Positions 1-7,181 of a DNA stretch of 19,546 bases are shown in pieces. A program made the translations under genes and the position numbers. Position 1 is the stretch's first letter. Every line of letters starts with the position of its first letter. This DNA comes from Bacillota bacterium (GTDB lineage: Bacteria; Bacillota; Clostridia; Tissierellales; Peptoniphilaceae), in assembly GCA_023393715.1 (NCBI GenBank), contig JAEXCD010000052.1, positions 1 through 19,546 on the forward strand, in the 5' to 3' direction. The notes below the pieces were generated by a model, which was given only the letters and a program-made list of their open reading frames with translations, did no database searches and was not told where the DNA came from.

Positions 1-2
1 CC

Positions 3-263
3 TATGATGTAGAATGGGCCATCCAACACGTTACGGCGCTGTTAAATAAAAAAGAACACCCCTGCAGGGAGCTGCAGGGCGAATGGACTCAGTACGGTCC
101 GAACGGCTTTGAGGTCGGCATTCCGGAGCAGGTGGAGGAAGAGATTCCGAATGAAGATGTGCCCGTATTGCTGCAGGAAATGATCGATGAATGGATGGAA
201 ATTTTAGAGGATGTCGAGTTTTTAGGAACGATGGACGCATCCCGGTGTGGAGGAAGCCGATGA
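3..263 (+). CDS. C-terminal fragment of an unrecognised acidic protein (5' end outside window)
   Basis: An open frame enters from the left edge and gives 86 residues before a TGA stop. I do not recognise the family. The fragment is soluble-looking, without membrane segments or Cys clusters, and its second half is strongly acidic (EQVEEEIPNED, then DEWMEILEDVEF). Its stop overlaps the ATG of the MoxR gene as ATGA, and the MoxR Shine-Dalgarno GGAGGA lies inside its last codons. This argues that the frame is truly translated and coupled to the MoxR-DUF58-transglutaminase operon. The tail reads CGGSR, which looks unconserved. Function is unknown; operon position only suggests a link to the ATPase module. 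A short inverted repeat at 60-79 lies within the coding frame and is probably incidental. Confidence 0.6.
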   Translation, partial: YDVEWAIQHVTALLNKKEHPCRELQGEWTQYGPNGFEVGIPEQVEEEIPNEDVPVLLQEMIDEWMEILEDVEFLGTMDASRCGGSR

Positions 264-1213
264 ATACACAGGAACGCGTCAACGCGTATCAAAAAATCAG
301 TCAGGCGATTCTGGCGAATGTCAACAAGGTGATCGTCGGAAAAGAGCGCGTAATTCAGCGGCTGCTGATCGCTCTGCTGTCCGGTGGCCATGTCCTGATC
401 GAGGATGTCCCGGGCATCGGAAAGACGACGATGGTACATGCACTTGCCCGTGCGCTGCAGCTGGATTTTCACCGCATTCAGTTTACTCCGGATCTCATGC
501 CCTCGGACGTCACGGGATTTAATCTCTACAACCCGAAGGATGGGGAATTCGTCTTTCAGGAGGGCGCAGTCATGACGCAGATCCTGTTGGCCGATGAAAT
601 CAACCGTTCCTCGCCACGCACGCAATCCGCTCTGCTCGAAGCCATGCAGGAGGGACAGGTGACGGTGGACAACACCACCTATCCGCTCCCGACGCCCTTC
701 ATGGTTCTGGCAACCCAAAATCCGATCGAGCATGTCGGTACCTATCCGCTGCCGGAGGCTCAGCTCGATCGCTTTATGATGCGCATATCTCTTGGCTATC
801 CTTCCATTGAAGAGGAAATGGATATCGTTTCGCTGAATTCGGATCAGCTTCTGCGCGAAGAGGTTCAGGCTGCCGCCTCTGTCGAAGAGCTGATGTGGAT
901 GCGGGAGCAGGCGCAAAGCGTTCTGATCTCCGATGCGGTAAAGCGCTACATCGTCGATCTGTGCCGCGCTACGCGCGAACACCCGCTCATCGATCTGGGC
1001 GCCAGCCCGAGAGCTGCTCAGATGCTTCTGTCGGCCTGCCGCTCCCTTGCGCTGATGAATGGCCGCGACTATGTCATTCCCGATGACATTCAGGAGCTCA
1101 TCGGCGATGTTCTGGCTCACCGCCTGATCCTCAAGCCCTCGACGCGCGGGAAAGGGATGCGCAGCGACGATCTTCTTCAGGAAATTTTGAAGAATACGGC
1201 GGTTCCTCGATGA
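260..1213 (+). CDS. MoxR-family AAA+ ATPase
   Basis: A 317-residue protein of normal length for MoxR ATPases, which act as chaperone-like ATPases that remodel or activate partner proteins, usually encoded beside DUF58, VWA or transglutaminase proteins. Visible motifs are Walker A EDVPGIGKTT (residues 48-57), Walker B ILLADEIN (108-115), sensor 1 LATQNP (150-155), the EAQLDRF arginine-finger region (166-172) and a sensor-2-like GASPRAAQ in the C-terminal lid. The ATG at 260 is chosen over an in-frame ATG at 191. It has GGAGGA at 249-254 with a 6-nt spacer, it overlaps the upstream stop as ATGA, and it gives the expected MoxR N-terminus. It also overlaps the following DUF58 gene by ATGA. Probably cytosolic, working on its two downstream membrane partners (inference from context). 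Confidence 0.93.
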   Translation: MNTQERVNAYQKISQAILANVNKVIVGKERVIQRLLIALLSGGHVLIEDVPGIGKTTMVHALARALQLDFHRIQFTPDLMPSDVTGFNLYNPKDGEFVFQEGAVMTQILLADEINRSSPRTQSALLEAMQEGQVTVDNTTYPLPTPFMVLATQNPIEHVGTYPLPEAQLDRFMMRISLGYPSIEEEMDIVSLNSDQLLREEVQAAASVEELMWMREQAQSVLISDAVKRYIVDLCRATREHPLIDLGASPRAAQMLLSACRSLALMNGRDYVIPDDIQELIGDVLAHRLILKPSTRGKGMRSDDLLQEILKNTAVPR

Positions 1214-2409
1214 AAGGGGTTCGTCTGCGCTTTTGGTTTTGGATCGCAGGCGGCGCTGCACTCTTTCTGTTGGCCAATTTGCGCCTGCGCATTTTCCCGC
1301 ATATTCTTATTCTGTTTTGGCTGTTATTGCCTATCCTGTCTCTTGTGTTCAGCCTTTTGTCGCGCTCAAAATTGGAGCTTCAAATTTCCACGGCGCCCTC
1401 GGCGTTGCAGCGAAATCAAGAGGGGATGTGGCAGTGTCGTCTGGTCAACCATTCAAAATGGATGGCCTTTTTCCTGCGCTTTCCGGAGCTTCGACTGCGC
1501 CGCGGCCGTCGCATTCGCCGGCTGGAGCTCATGCTGCGTCCCCACGAAAGCCGCATGATCGAATTTCCCTTTTTATTAAACCATACCGGAACCTACGAGC
1601 TTCGCGCCCGGGAACCGTGGTTTGAGGATTTACTGGGATTCTTCTGGCTGAGCTTTTCGGCGCGTTATCGCAGCAACGCAGCATCGTGTACGGCATTGCC
1701 GCATGCAGTTGATGAACAGGCCGATGAGCGGATGGAGGAGGTGCTGCAGGATTGTCAGACGCCCATCGACCGAAAGAGCTTCGATGCGCTGAGCGATGAG
1801 GTGTTTTCGATCGAGCCCTGGGTACAGGGCCAGAGCATGGCGCATACCCACTGGAAGCTCAGCGCCCGGCTGCAGGAGTGGATGATCCGGCATTACAGCG
1901 AGCACGGACACCAGCCGCTTCGCATTACGCTCGCCCTGTCTTCCTGCGCCGCACCACAGCCCGTATTCAGCGGCATTGAGGAAACACCGCTGAGCGAGCA
2001 GCATGCGCATCAGCTTGCGCTGCGCGATCAGCTGCTGGATCAGACGCGTTTTTTACTCGTTCAGAGTGCAAAGACCCACGGAACCATTGAGCTCGCCACG
2101 ACCGTCCAAAAGGAAAGCTTTTTGTTTCCGGACGCGCCATCGGAAGACGAAATCGACCGCATGTTATCCTCGCTTCCGTTTGAATTTGATGAATGCCCGA
2201 TGCCAATTGCGCTTCGCTCGGATCAGCAGCAGCTCCTGCTGATACAGTCGTTGGACGAGGGCACTCTTGGGCAGCTGCTCTCTTTGCGCGATCTCGGGCA
2301 GCTCTTCCATGTGCTGAGCTTTAAGCAGAATACGTCAAAAGAGCTCCGTCAGCGCCTCGACGAAGAAGGGATATCGTGTATGTGGTTAGATGAGGAGGCG
2401 GCACAATGA
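1210..2409 (+). CDS. DUF58 membrane-anchored protein
   Basis: A 399-residue protein with two N-terminal membrane helices (about residues 8-24 and 30-50) followed by a beta-rich region and the DUF58 signature around 200-225 (IEPWVQGQSM then HWKLSAR at 214-220, EWMIRHYS after it). DUF58 proteins are the regular partner of MoxR ATPases; their exact biochemistry is poorly defined, and many resemble VWA-like folds. The canonical signature usually has a YxxGDxxRxIHW-type sequence. Here the first part is degenerate (PWVQGQSMAHTHW), although the HWK-SAR core is kept. It is joined on both sides by ATGA overlaps, to the MoxR gene and to the transglutaminase gene, so co-translation is likely. Family assignment is firm; function is inferred only as part of the cell-envelope MoxR module. 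Confidence 0.88.
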   Translation: MKGVRLRFWFWIAGGAALFLLANLRLRIFPHILILFWLLLPILSLVFSLLSRSKLELQISTAPSALQRNQEGMWQCRLVNHSKWMAFFLRFPELRLRRGRRIRRLELMLRPHESRMIEFPFLLNHTGTYELRAREPWFEDLLGFFWLSFSARYRSNAASCTALPHAVDEQADERMEEVLQDCQTPIDRKSFDALSDEVFSIEPWVQGQSMAHTHWKLSARLQEWMIRHYSEHGHQPLRITLALSSCAAPQPVFSGIEETPLSEQHAHQLALRDQLLDQTRFLLVQSAKTHGTIELATTVQKESFLFPDAPSEDEIDRMLSSLPFEFDECPMPIALRSDQQQLLLIQSLDEGTLGQLLSLRDLGQLFHVLSFKQNTSKELRQRLDEEGISCMWLDEEAAQ

Positions 2410-4817
2410 AACGTTTCTCCAACCGACGGGCACAATGGATCAACATGCTGCAGAACTGGCTGACCTCGTCTCTGTTTTCGCTCGTGCTCTGTTATTTTAT
2501 CCTGCGGCTCTTAGGGATTCCGACGCAGAATATGCTGTCGTTCGGCCTTCGGGCCATGGTTTTTTGCGCGATTTTTGGCCTTGGCCTGCAATATTGGCGC
2601 TATAGCTTTCCCGTGCTCGGACTTTTCGGACTGCTGGCTCTTTTGAGTATTTTCTTCGGATGGCATTTTTCCTTTCCGCTTCTTTCGTCATCCTTCTGGC
2701 AGGCCCTGTATCAGGCATTTATCGACGCGGTTCAGTGGGCGGCCACGCCCGTCGCGGAGCAGGGGATGCTGCCGGCTCATTTCCATCTCGTCCTCGTCGT
2801 TCTCTCGAGCTTATTTTCGACCGCGAGCATTTGGGGACTGCCGATTCCCTTACTGAACATGGCCTTTCTGATCGTACCGCTCTTCTATATGGAGGATCTG
2901 GCTGCCGATCCAATGTGGCTCTTTTACCTGCTGGCCGGACTGCTGTGTGTGTATTCCTCATACGCCTATCGTCAGGATCCCTCCGAGCGCGAGCAGCGTC
3001 CGCCGATCTTTTTTGGCGCTATTCTGATTGCGGCGACCTTTGTCCTGCAGATTTTGATTCCGCCTCAATTCTTTTTCAACAGCTCGCTTTCAAAGGCGCT
3101 CAACGATATCATGCCGATGAGCGGCGGGGAAGTCAGCGGCTTTTCACTCCGGGAGCTCGGGTATTACCCGCAGGGAAATTTGCGCGTCGGCGGACCCGTT
3201 ACGCTGTCAGACGCCCCCTATCTGACCGTTCAGGCGGACAGCGATTCGTTTTATCTCCGCGGCAACGCCTATGATCAGTTCGACGGACACCGCTGGACGA
3301 AGTCCGCGCCACAAATTCTAACGGATTACGAATCGCGCTCGAATTATTTCGATACCTTTGATTCGTTTCAGGCAAAAACCTTTTGGTTCGAAGATGCCGC
3401 ATCGCGCGACCACGCTTTTGAGCAGCGCGAGCTGGTTCCGATGTTTTATGCCATTCGAACGGAAAATCCGACGCATACCGTATTTCACGGCGGAAAACCC
3501 GTTTTGGTCGCACGCTCCTCACAGGATTCCGGTACGGAATTTCAGGCATTTGCGTCCGAAGCCATACAGCAAAACGGCCATTTCTTATTCAGCGAAAATG
3601 GGGCGCTCGTGTCTAAGGAAACCTATGAGACCTACGGAATACAGCTTTTGGATGCGATCGCACCGATTGAAAACAGCTGGCTGCTGTTCGAGCAGGAGGA
3701 GGGTGCGCTTTCCGAAGATTTGCTCCGCCCCGAACGCGGAGAAGCGCCGCATGCCTTAGAAGCCGAGGTTCGCGAAGGCGATCCCGCGCTCGCTCGAATA
3801 CTTTATGACGAGAATCGTTCCTTCTCTGAATTGGTATGGATTCTGCGCCTTCACTTCAACGAGACCTATCGGTATGAACTCAATGTCGACAATATTTCCG
3901 ACACAGAATCCTTTTTGACCCACTTTATGCGCACAAGGCAAGGCTACTGCGTGTATTTTGCAACGGCCTGGGCTCAATTATTACAGGATATCGGTTACCG
4001 CGCACGCTACGCGGAAGGCTTTGTCGTTCCTGCCGCACCGATCGGTGAGGGGCAGGTGGAGGCAACACGCATCGAGCGCACCCTCTCCGCCGCTCAGGCG
4101 CACGCATGGATCGAAGTGTATATCGAAGGCTTCGGCTGGTATCCCATTGAAACAACGCCTACCTCGCATGTCTCGCAGCTCAGCGGAATTAACCCGCTTG
4201 ATCGATCGGTGGAGGAATCCGTCGAAGAAGTGAGCGAGGAAAGCACGTCGCAGGAATCACAGAGCAGCTCGACTGCAGAAGATTCCTCTTCAAGCTCGTC
4301 TCCGCAGGAAAGCTCCGGCGAATCGAGTGACGAACAGCCGACCGACCGTACGAACGACGCCGATGCGTCCCGGTTCGGTATTGCGATCGCTGTTTTGCTG
4401 ATCCTTTTGATCCTTTGGAACATTCGCCAGTATCTCATGTGGCGTCAGCGACGGCGCATTTCGCAAACGCTGAACAGGTATAAAAAGTTAAATTCGATAA
4501 AAAAATCACAATTATGCCGAAATATATTGCGCCATACCGAACGCTGCATGCGCCATCTGGGCGCGTCGCCAGGCTGTGACGAAACGCTGCTCGACGAATT
4601 TACCTTGTGGAAATCCATACTGCACCAGGATGAGCTGATCGATCAGGCCTATGAGATTTATGAATCGCTCCAATACGGCGGCCGAATTCCGGAGGCCGCG
4701 CAGCTCGAGGTGCTCATCACATTGTTTATCGCAGCGGACGATCTCGTACAGCATACTGCGAAAAAAACGAGCTGGTGGTTCACAAATATTCTGCTGGTAA
4801 AGGGCGCGCCGTGGTAA
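2406..4817 (+). CDS. TgpA-type membrane protein with transglutaminase-like domain
   Basis: An 803-residue protein. About seven membrane helices lie in residues 20-217. An extracytoplasmic TgpA N-terminal-type region follows, with SFYLRGNAYDQFDGHRW near 281-297, then a transglutaminase-like core with Cys515 (GYCVYFAT), His566 (AHAWIEVY) and Glu582 (WYPIETTP). Glu sits where Asp occurs in classical triads, a substitution common in bacterial members. After the core comes a Ser/Glu-rich linker (about 600-656), one membrane helix (about 657-674) and a basic cytosolic tail to 803. The layout places the catalytic domain outside the cell, between two membrane anchors. The family is usually described as cysteine-protease- or transglutaminase-like and may act on surface proteins or peptidoglycan peptides; the substrate is unknown. 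Its ATG overlaps the DUF58 stop. It is the last gene of the operon. Confidence 0.9.
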   Translation: MKRFSNRRAQWINMLQNWLTSSLFSLVLCYFILRLLGIPTQNMLSFGLRAMVFCAIFGLGLQYWRYSFPVLGLFGLLALLSIFFGWHFSFPLLSSSFWQALYQAFIDAVQWAATPVAEQGMLPAHFHLVLVVLSSLFSTASIWGLPIPLLNMAFLIVPLFYMEDLAADPMWLFYLLAGLLCVYSSYAYRQDPSEREQRPPIFFGAILIAATFVLQILIPPQFFFNSSLSKALNDIMPMSGGEVSGFSLRELGYYPQGNLRVGGPVTLSDAPYLTVQADSDSFYLRGNAYDQFDGHRWTKSAPQILTDYESRSNYFDTFDSFQAKTFWFEDAASRDHAFEQRELVPMFYAIRTENPTHTVFHGGKPVLVARSSQDSGTEFQAFASEAIQQNGHFLFSENGALVSKETYETYGIQLLDAIAPIENSWLLFEQEEGALSEDLLRPERGEAPHALEAEVREGDPALARILYDENRSFSELVWILRLHFNETYRYELNVDNISDTESFLTHFMRTRQGYCVYFATAWAQLLQDIGYRARYAEGFVVPAAPIGEGQVEATRIERTLSAAQAHAWIEVYIEGFGWYPIETTPTSHVSQLSGINPLDRSVEESVEEVSEESTSQESQSSSTAEDSSSSSSPQESSGESSDEQPTDRTNDADASRFGIAIAVLLILLILWNIRQYLMWRQRRRISQTLNRYKKLNSIKKSQLCRNILRHTERCMRHLGASPGCDETLLDEFTLWKSILHQDELIDQAYEIYESLQYGGRIPEAAQLEVLITLFIAADDLVQHTAKKTSWWFTNILLVKGAPW

Positions 4818-4888
4818 AAGGCGTTCAGGAACGCCGGAGCTTATAAGGAGCTCACAGCACACGCGTGTTCGCATCACAAAGAACCGAT

Positions 4889-4928
4889 AAACGCCTGTAA
4901 ATGCGCATTTCGCGTTTACAGGCGTTTT
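4889..4928 (+). terminator. Rho-independent terminator of the MoxR-DUF58-transglutaminase operon
   Basis: A perfect 13-bp stem (AAACGCCTGTAAA at 4889-4901 with its complement at 4915-4927) is extended by TGCG/CGCG to about 17 bp with a 5-nt loop, followed by only TTTT. It lies 71 nt after the transglutaminase stop. A smaller 6-bp hairpin (GGCGTT-CAGG-AACGCC, 4820-4835) comes straight after the stop codon and may add to 3'-end protection. Confidence 0.75.
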
Positions 4929-4985
4929 AAGCGCGTTATTTTGCAAAAAGGTATCTCAGGGTGGCGCGTATATAAACAAAACGAC

Positions 4986-5026
4986 AAAAAACGCATTTGT
5001 GCCGCGAAAATGTCACGGCACAAATG
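4986..5026 (-). terminator. Minus-strand terminator-like hairpin
   Basis: A perfect 11-bp inverted repeat (CATTTGTGCCG at 4994-5004 and CGGCACAAATG at 5016-5026, 11-nt loop). Read on the minus strand, the stem is followed after CG by six T residues (the A run at 4986-4991), the form of an intrinsic terminator. No T tract follows on the plus strand. No convincing minus-strand protein gene lies upstream of it, so it would end an antisense or small RNA, or be a relic. Confidence 0.5.
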
Positions 5027-5139
5027 AAAGAGTGCGTATACGCCGCAGCATAGCGCGGACCTGCGAACAGCGCTGCTGACCGCGCACATTCAGCCGATTG
5101 AAGTCCGTCCTGTGGTAATTTCCTTTTTCCGCCCCCTGT

Positions 5140-5178
5140 TGTCGCAAAATTATGATTTTGTGACAAAATTAGATTTTC
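5140..5178. promoter_or_regulatory. AT-rich tandem palindrome, candidate operator
   Basis: Four alternating CAAAAT/ATTTTG half-sites lie close together. The first palindrome is CAAAAT-TATG-ATTTTG (5145-5160), expandable to 11-bp arms (5140-5165) with one G-T mismatch. The second is CAAAATTAGATTTTCG (5164-5178), which is imperfect. The two units are spaced by about 19 bp, and the junction itself forms ATTTTGT-G-ACAAAAT (5155-5169). The site stands out as an AT-rich island in GC-rich surroundings, about 215 bp upstream of glnS. It could bind a dimeric regulator cooperatively; the regulator is unknown. Confidence 0.4.
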
Positions 5179-5353
5179 GATTACGGCTCTTTCGTACCTG
5201 GAAGATCCCCCTTCTCCCTTCTCTGCTGCACGATGCACTCGTGCCGTTCTTTCTGTATCGCGTATCCGAAGCAAGTCGAAATCGAATCAGAAGTGCAGCG
5301 AAGCATTTGCGGCGCGTGCAGCTCTTTGAAAAGTAGAAACCCATCCTCATTAA

Positions 5354-5362
5354 TGGTAGAAT
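5354..5362 (+). promoter_or_regulatory. Possible glnS promoter (extended -10)
   Basis: TGGTAGAAT has the TGn extension and a -10-like TAGAAT hexamer, placed 32 nt upstream of the glnS ATG. No good -35 lies at 17-18 nt; TTGAAA at 5326-5331 is too far away (25 nt). This would leave a leader of about 25 nt, too short for a riboswitch between it and the gene. Confidence 0.35.
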
Positions 5363-5384
5363 AAACCATACTGATTGATCTTTT

Positions 5385-5389
5385 GGAGG
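5385..5389 (+). promoter_or_regulatory. Shine-Dalgarno that fixes the glnS start
   Basis: GGAGG followed by a 5-nt spacer to ATG at 5395. An in-frame TTG at 5383 overlaps this site and cannot be the start, so the protein begins MTPDVHS. Confidence 0.8.
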
Positions 5390-5394
5390 CACTC

Positions 5395-7128
5395 ATGACA
5401 CCTGATGTACATTCCACGATGAACCCGACTGACGCGAAGGACGCTTCCTCCGCGAATGAATACACCTCGACCAATTTCATCCACCAGATTATCGAAGAAG
5501 AAATTGCGCCGGGCGGCCGCACCTATGGCGAGACCGTACACACCCGTTTCCCGCCGGAGCCGAACGGACGACTTCACATCGGTCACGCCAAGGCGATCTA
5601 TATCGACTTTGCAACTGCCGAGAAATACGGCGGGATGTGCAATCTCCGCATGGACGATACCAACCCGGTGAAGGAAGACAGCTCCTTTGTGGATCAAATC
5701 AAGGCCGATATTCACTGGCTCGGATTTGACTGGGGCGATCGCTTTTATCACGCATCAGACTATTTTGAAGAGATGTACCAGCGCGCGGTGGTTCTTATTA
5801 AAAAAGGCCTTGCCTTTGTTTGCGACCTCAGCGCCGAGGAGCTGCGCGCCTACCGCGGAACCCTTACCGAGCCCGGAAAGGAAAGCCCCTACCGCAGCCG
5901 GTCGATTGAAGAAAATTTAGATCTGTTTGCGCGGATGCGCCGGGGCGAATTTGAGGACGGCGCGAAGACGCTGCGCGCAAAGATCGACATGGCTTCGGGC
6001 AATATCAATATGAGGGATCCCGTCATCTATCGAATCGCGCACGAGCGCCACCATCGCACCGGCGACGACTGGTGCATCTACCCCATGTATGATTTTGCGC
6101 ATCCGCTTGAGGACGCCATCGAAGGCATCACGCACTCGCTTTGTTCTCTGGAATTTGAATCGCACCGCCCGCTGTACGACTGGTTTGTCCAGAATACGGA
6201 CATGCCCCACCGCCCGCGCCAAATCGAATTTGCGAGACTGAATCTGACCGGCACGGTGATGAGCAAGCGAAAGCTTCGCTATCTCGTCGAAAACGGCATT
6301 GTCGACGGCTGGGATGATCCGCGTTTGCCGACCCTGTCCGGTTTGCGCCGCCGCGGGTACACGCCGCGCAGCATCCGCAATTTCTGCGAGCGCATCGGCG
6401 TCGCAAAGGTCGACAGCACGGTCGACTACGGATTTCTGGAATACTGCATCCGTGAGGATTTGGACGAAAACGCCCCGCGCGCGATGGCTGTCGTCGACCC
6501 GGTTCGGCTCATTATCGACAATTATCCGCAGGATCGCGTCGAGCTGTGTACGATTGAAAATCATCCGAAGAAACAGGAGCTGGGATCGCACACCGTACCG
6601 TTTGAACGCGAGGTTTGGATTGAACGCGAGGACTTCATGGAAGTGCCGCCGAAAAAATATTTCCGCATGTTCCCCGGCAACGAGGTACGCCTGAAAGGGG
6701 CGTATGTCGTTCGCTGCACCGGCTGTGATAAAGACGAAGACGGCAACGTCGTTGCCATCCACGCGGAATATGATCCGGACAGCTTTGGCGGAAACCCGAA
6801 GGACGGGCGCAAAATAAAGGGAACGATTCACTGGGTTCCGGTACAGGCCGGTGTCCCCTGCGAGCTGCACCTTTATGACCGCCTGTTCACCGTCGACGAC
6901 CCCGATCACAATGAAAAGGAATATCTCGAGCTCATCAATTCCGAATCGCTGCGCATTATTTCCGAAGCGTACCTCGAGCCGTGGCTCGCCGAACAAAATG
7001 ACACATTCTCCCATTATCAATTTATGAGACAGGGATACTACTGTGAAGACAATCGTCATTCCACGCCGGAGCATCGCGTGTACAATCGGATTGTGACATT
7101 GAAAGACAGTTATAAGCCAGGAAACTAA
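5395..7128 (+). CDS. glnS: Glutaminyl-tRNA synthetase
   Basis: A 577-residue class I aminoacyl-tRNA synthetase that charges tRNA-Gln with glutamine in the cytosol. It is collinear with the E. coli-type GlnRS through most of its length. Motifs seen are RFPPEPNGRLHIGHAKA with HIGH at residues 61-64, CNLRMDDTNPVKED, the LRAKIDMASGN and YPMYDFAHPLEDAIEGITHSLC blocks, and the KMSKS equivalent VMSKRKL (MSKRK at 289-293). The C-terminal anticodon-binding beta-barrels include NENAPRAM-like DENAPRAM and GTIHWVP. Length is slightly above the usual 550-555, mainly because of an unconserved N-terminal extension of about 45 residues. GlnRS, as opposed to GltX-plus-GatCAB, identifies it over glutamyl-tRNA synthetase. 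It has its own terminator and probably its own promoter. Confidence 0.97.
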   Translation: MTPDVHSTMNPTDAKDASSANEYTSTNFIHQIIEEEIAPGGRTYGETVHTRFPPEPNGRLHIGHAKAIYIDFATAEKYGGMCNLRMDDTNPVKEDSSFVDQIKADIHWLGFDWGDRFYHASDYFEEMYQRAVVLIKKGLAFVCDLSAEELRAYRGTLTEPGKESPYRSRSIEENLDLFARMRRGEFEDGAKTLRAKIDMASGNINMRDPVIYRIAHERHHRTGDDWCIYPMYDFAHPLEDAIEGITHSLCSLEFESHRPLYDWFVQNTDMPHRPRQIEFARLNLTGTVMSKRKLRYLVENGIVDGWDDPRLPTLSGLRRRGYTPRSIRNFCERIGVAKVDSTVDYGFLEYCIREDLDENAPRAMAVVDPVRLIIDNYPQDRVELCTIENHPKKQELGSHTVPFEREVWIEREDFMEVPPKKYFRMFPGNEVRLKGAYVVRCTGCDKDEDGNVVAIHAEYDPDSFGGNPKDGRKIKGTIHWVPVQAGVPCELHLYDRLFTVDDPDHNEKEYLELINSESLRIISEAYLEPWLAEQNDTFSHYQFMRQGYYCEDNRHSTPEHRVYNRIVTLKDSYKPGN

Positions 7129-7137
7129 GTCGTCATC

Positions 7138-7164
7138 AAGTCGCTCATCCGTGAGCGACTTTTT
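7138..7164 (+). terminator. glnS terminator, just ahead of the yfhO-like gene
   Basis: A perfect 10-bp stem (AAGTCGCTCA at 7138-7147, complement at 7152-7161) with a TCCG loop and a T5 run (7160-7164), starting 10 nt after the glnS stop. The Shine-Dalgarno of the next gene begins only 7 nt further on, so there is no room for a promoter between terminator and gene. Confidence 0.85.
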
Positions 7165-7181
7165 AACTTGAGGAGTTTTTT

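Larger units (their letters stand above)
4818..5394. other. 577-bp intergenic region without a convincing protein gene
   Basis: Between the transglutaminase and glnS genes there are several structured elements: the operon terminator (4889-4928), a minus-strand terminator-like hairpin (4986-5026), an AT-rich tandem palindrome (5140-5178), a small 6-bp hairpin (GCACGA/TCGTGC, 5228-5244) and an extended -10 element just ahead of glnS. Short frames on both strands lack a good Shine-Dalgarno and resemble no family I know. No T-box sequence (TGGNACCGCG) was found ahead of glnS. Confidence 0.6.

Noticed and set aside
60..79. Perfect 8-bp inverted repeat (CCCTGCAG/CTGCAGGG)
   Set aside because: It lies inside an open coding frame, has no T run, and contains only common codons; probably chance.
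191..259. Upstream in-frame start for the MoxR gene
   Set aside because: It lacks a Shine-Dalgarno, lies deep in the preceding gene, and would add residues unlike MoxR N-termini.
89..1261. 390-residue open frame on the minus strand
   Set aside because: It is antisense to the firmly identified MoxR ATPase and arises from GC-rich codon use; no family features or ribosome-binding site.
4936..5274. 112-residue minus-strand frame in the intergenic region
   Set aside because: It reads through the minus-strand terminator-like hairpin and has Arg-rich shadow composition.
5112..5336. 74-residue plus-strand frame upstream of glnS
   Set aside because: GTG start without a Shine-Dalgarno, includes the palindrome, no family resemblance; not supported as a gene.
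4929..5394. T-box riboswitch ahead of glnS
   Set aside because: The conserved TGGNACCGCG sequence and an adjacent terminator were not found; the likely promoter leaves only about 25 nt of leader.
5917..7074. 385-residue open frame on the minus strand
   Set aside because: It lies antisense to glnS, whose motifs are unmistakable; sequence is His/Val/Arg-rich as expected for a shadow frame.
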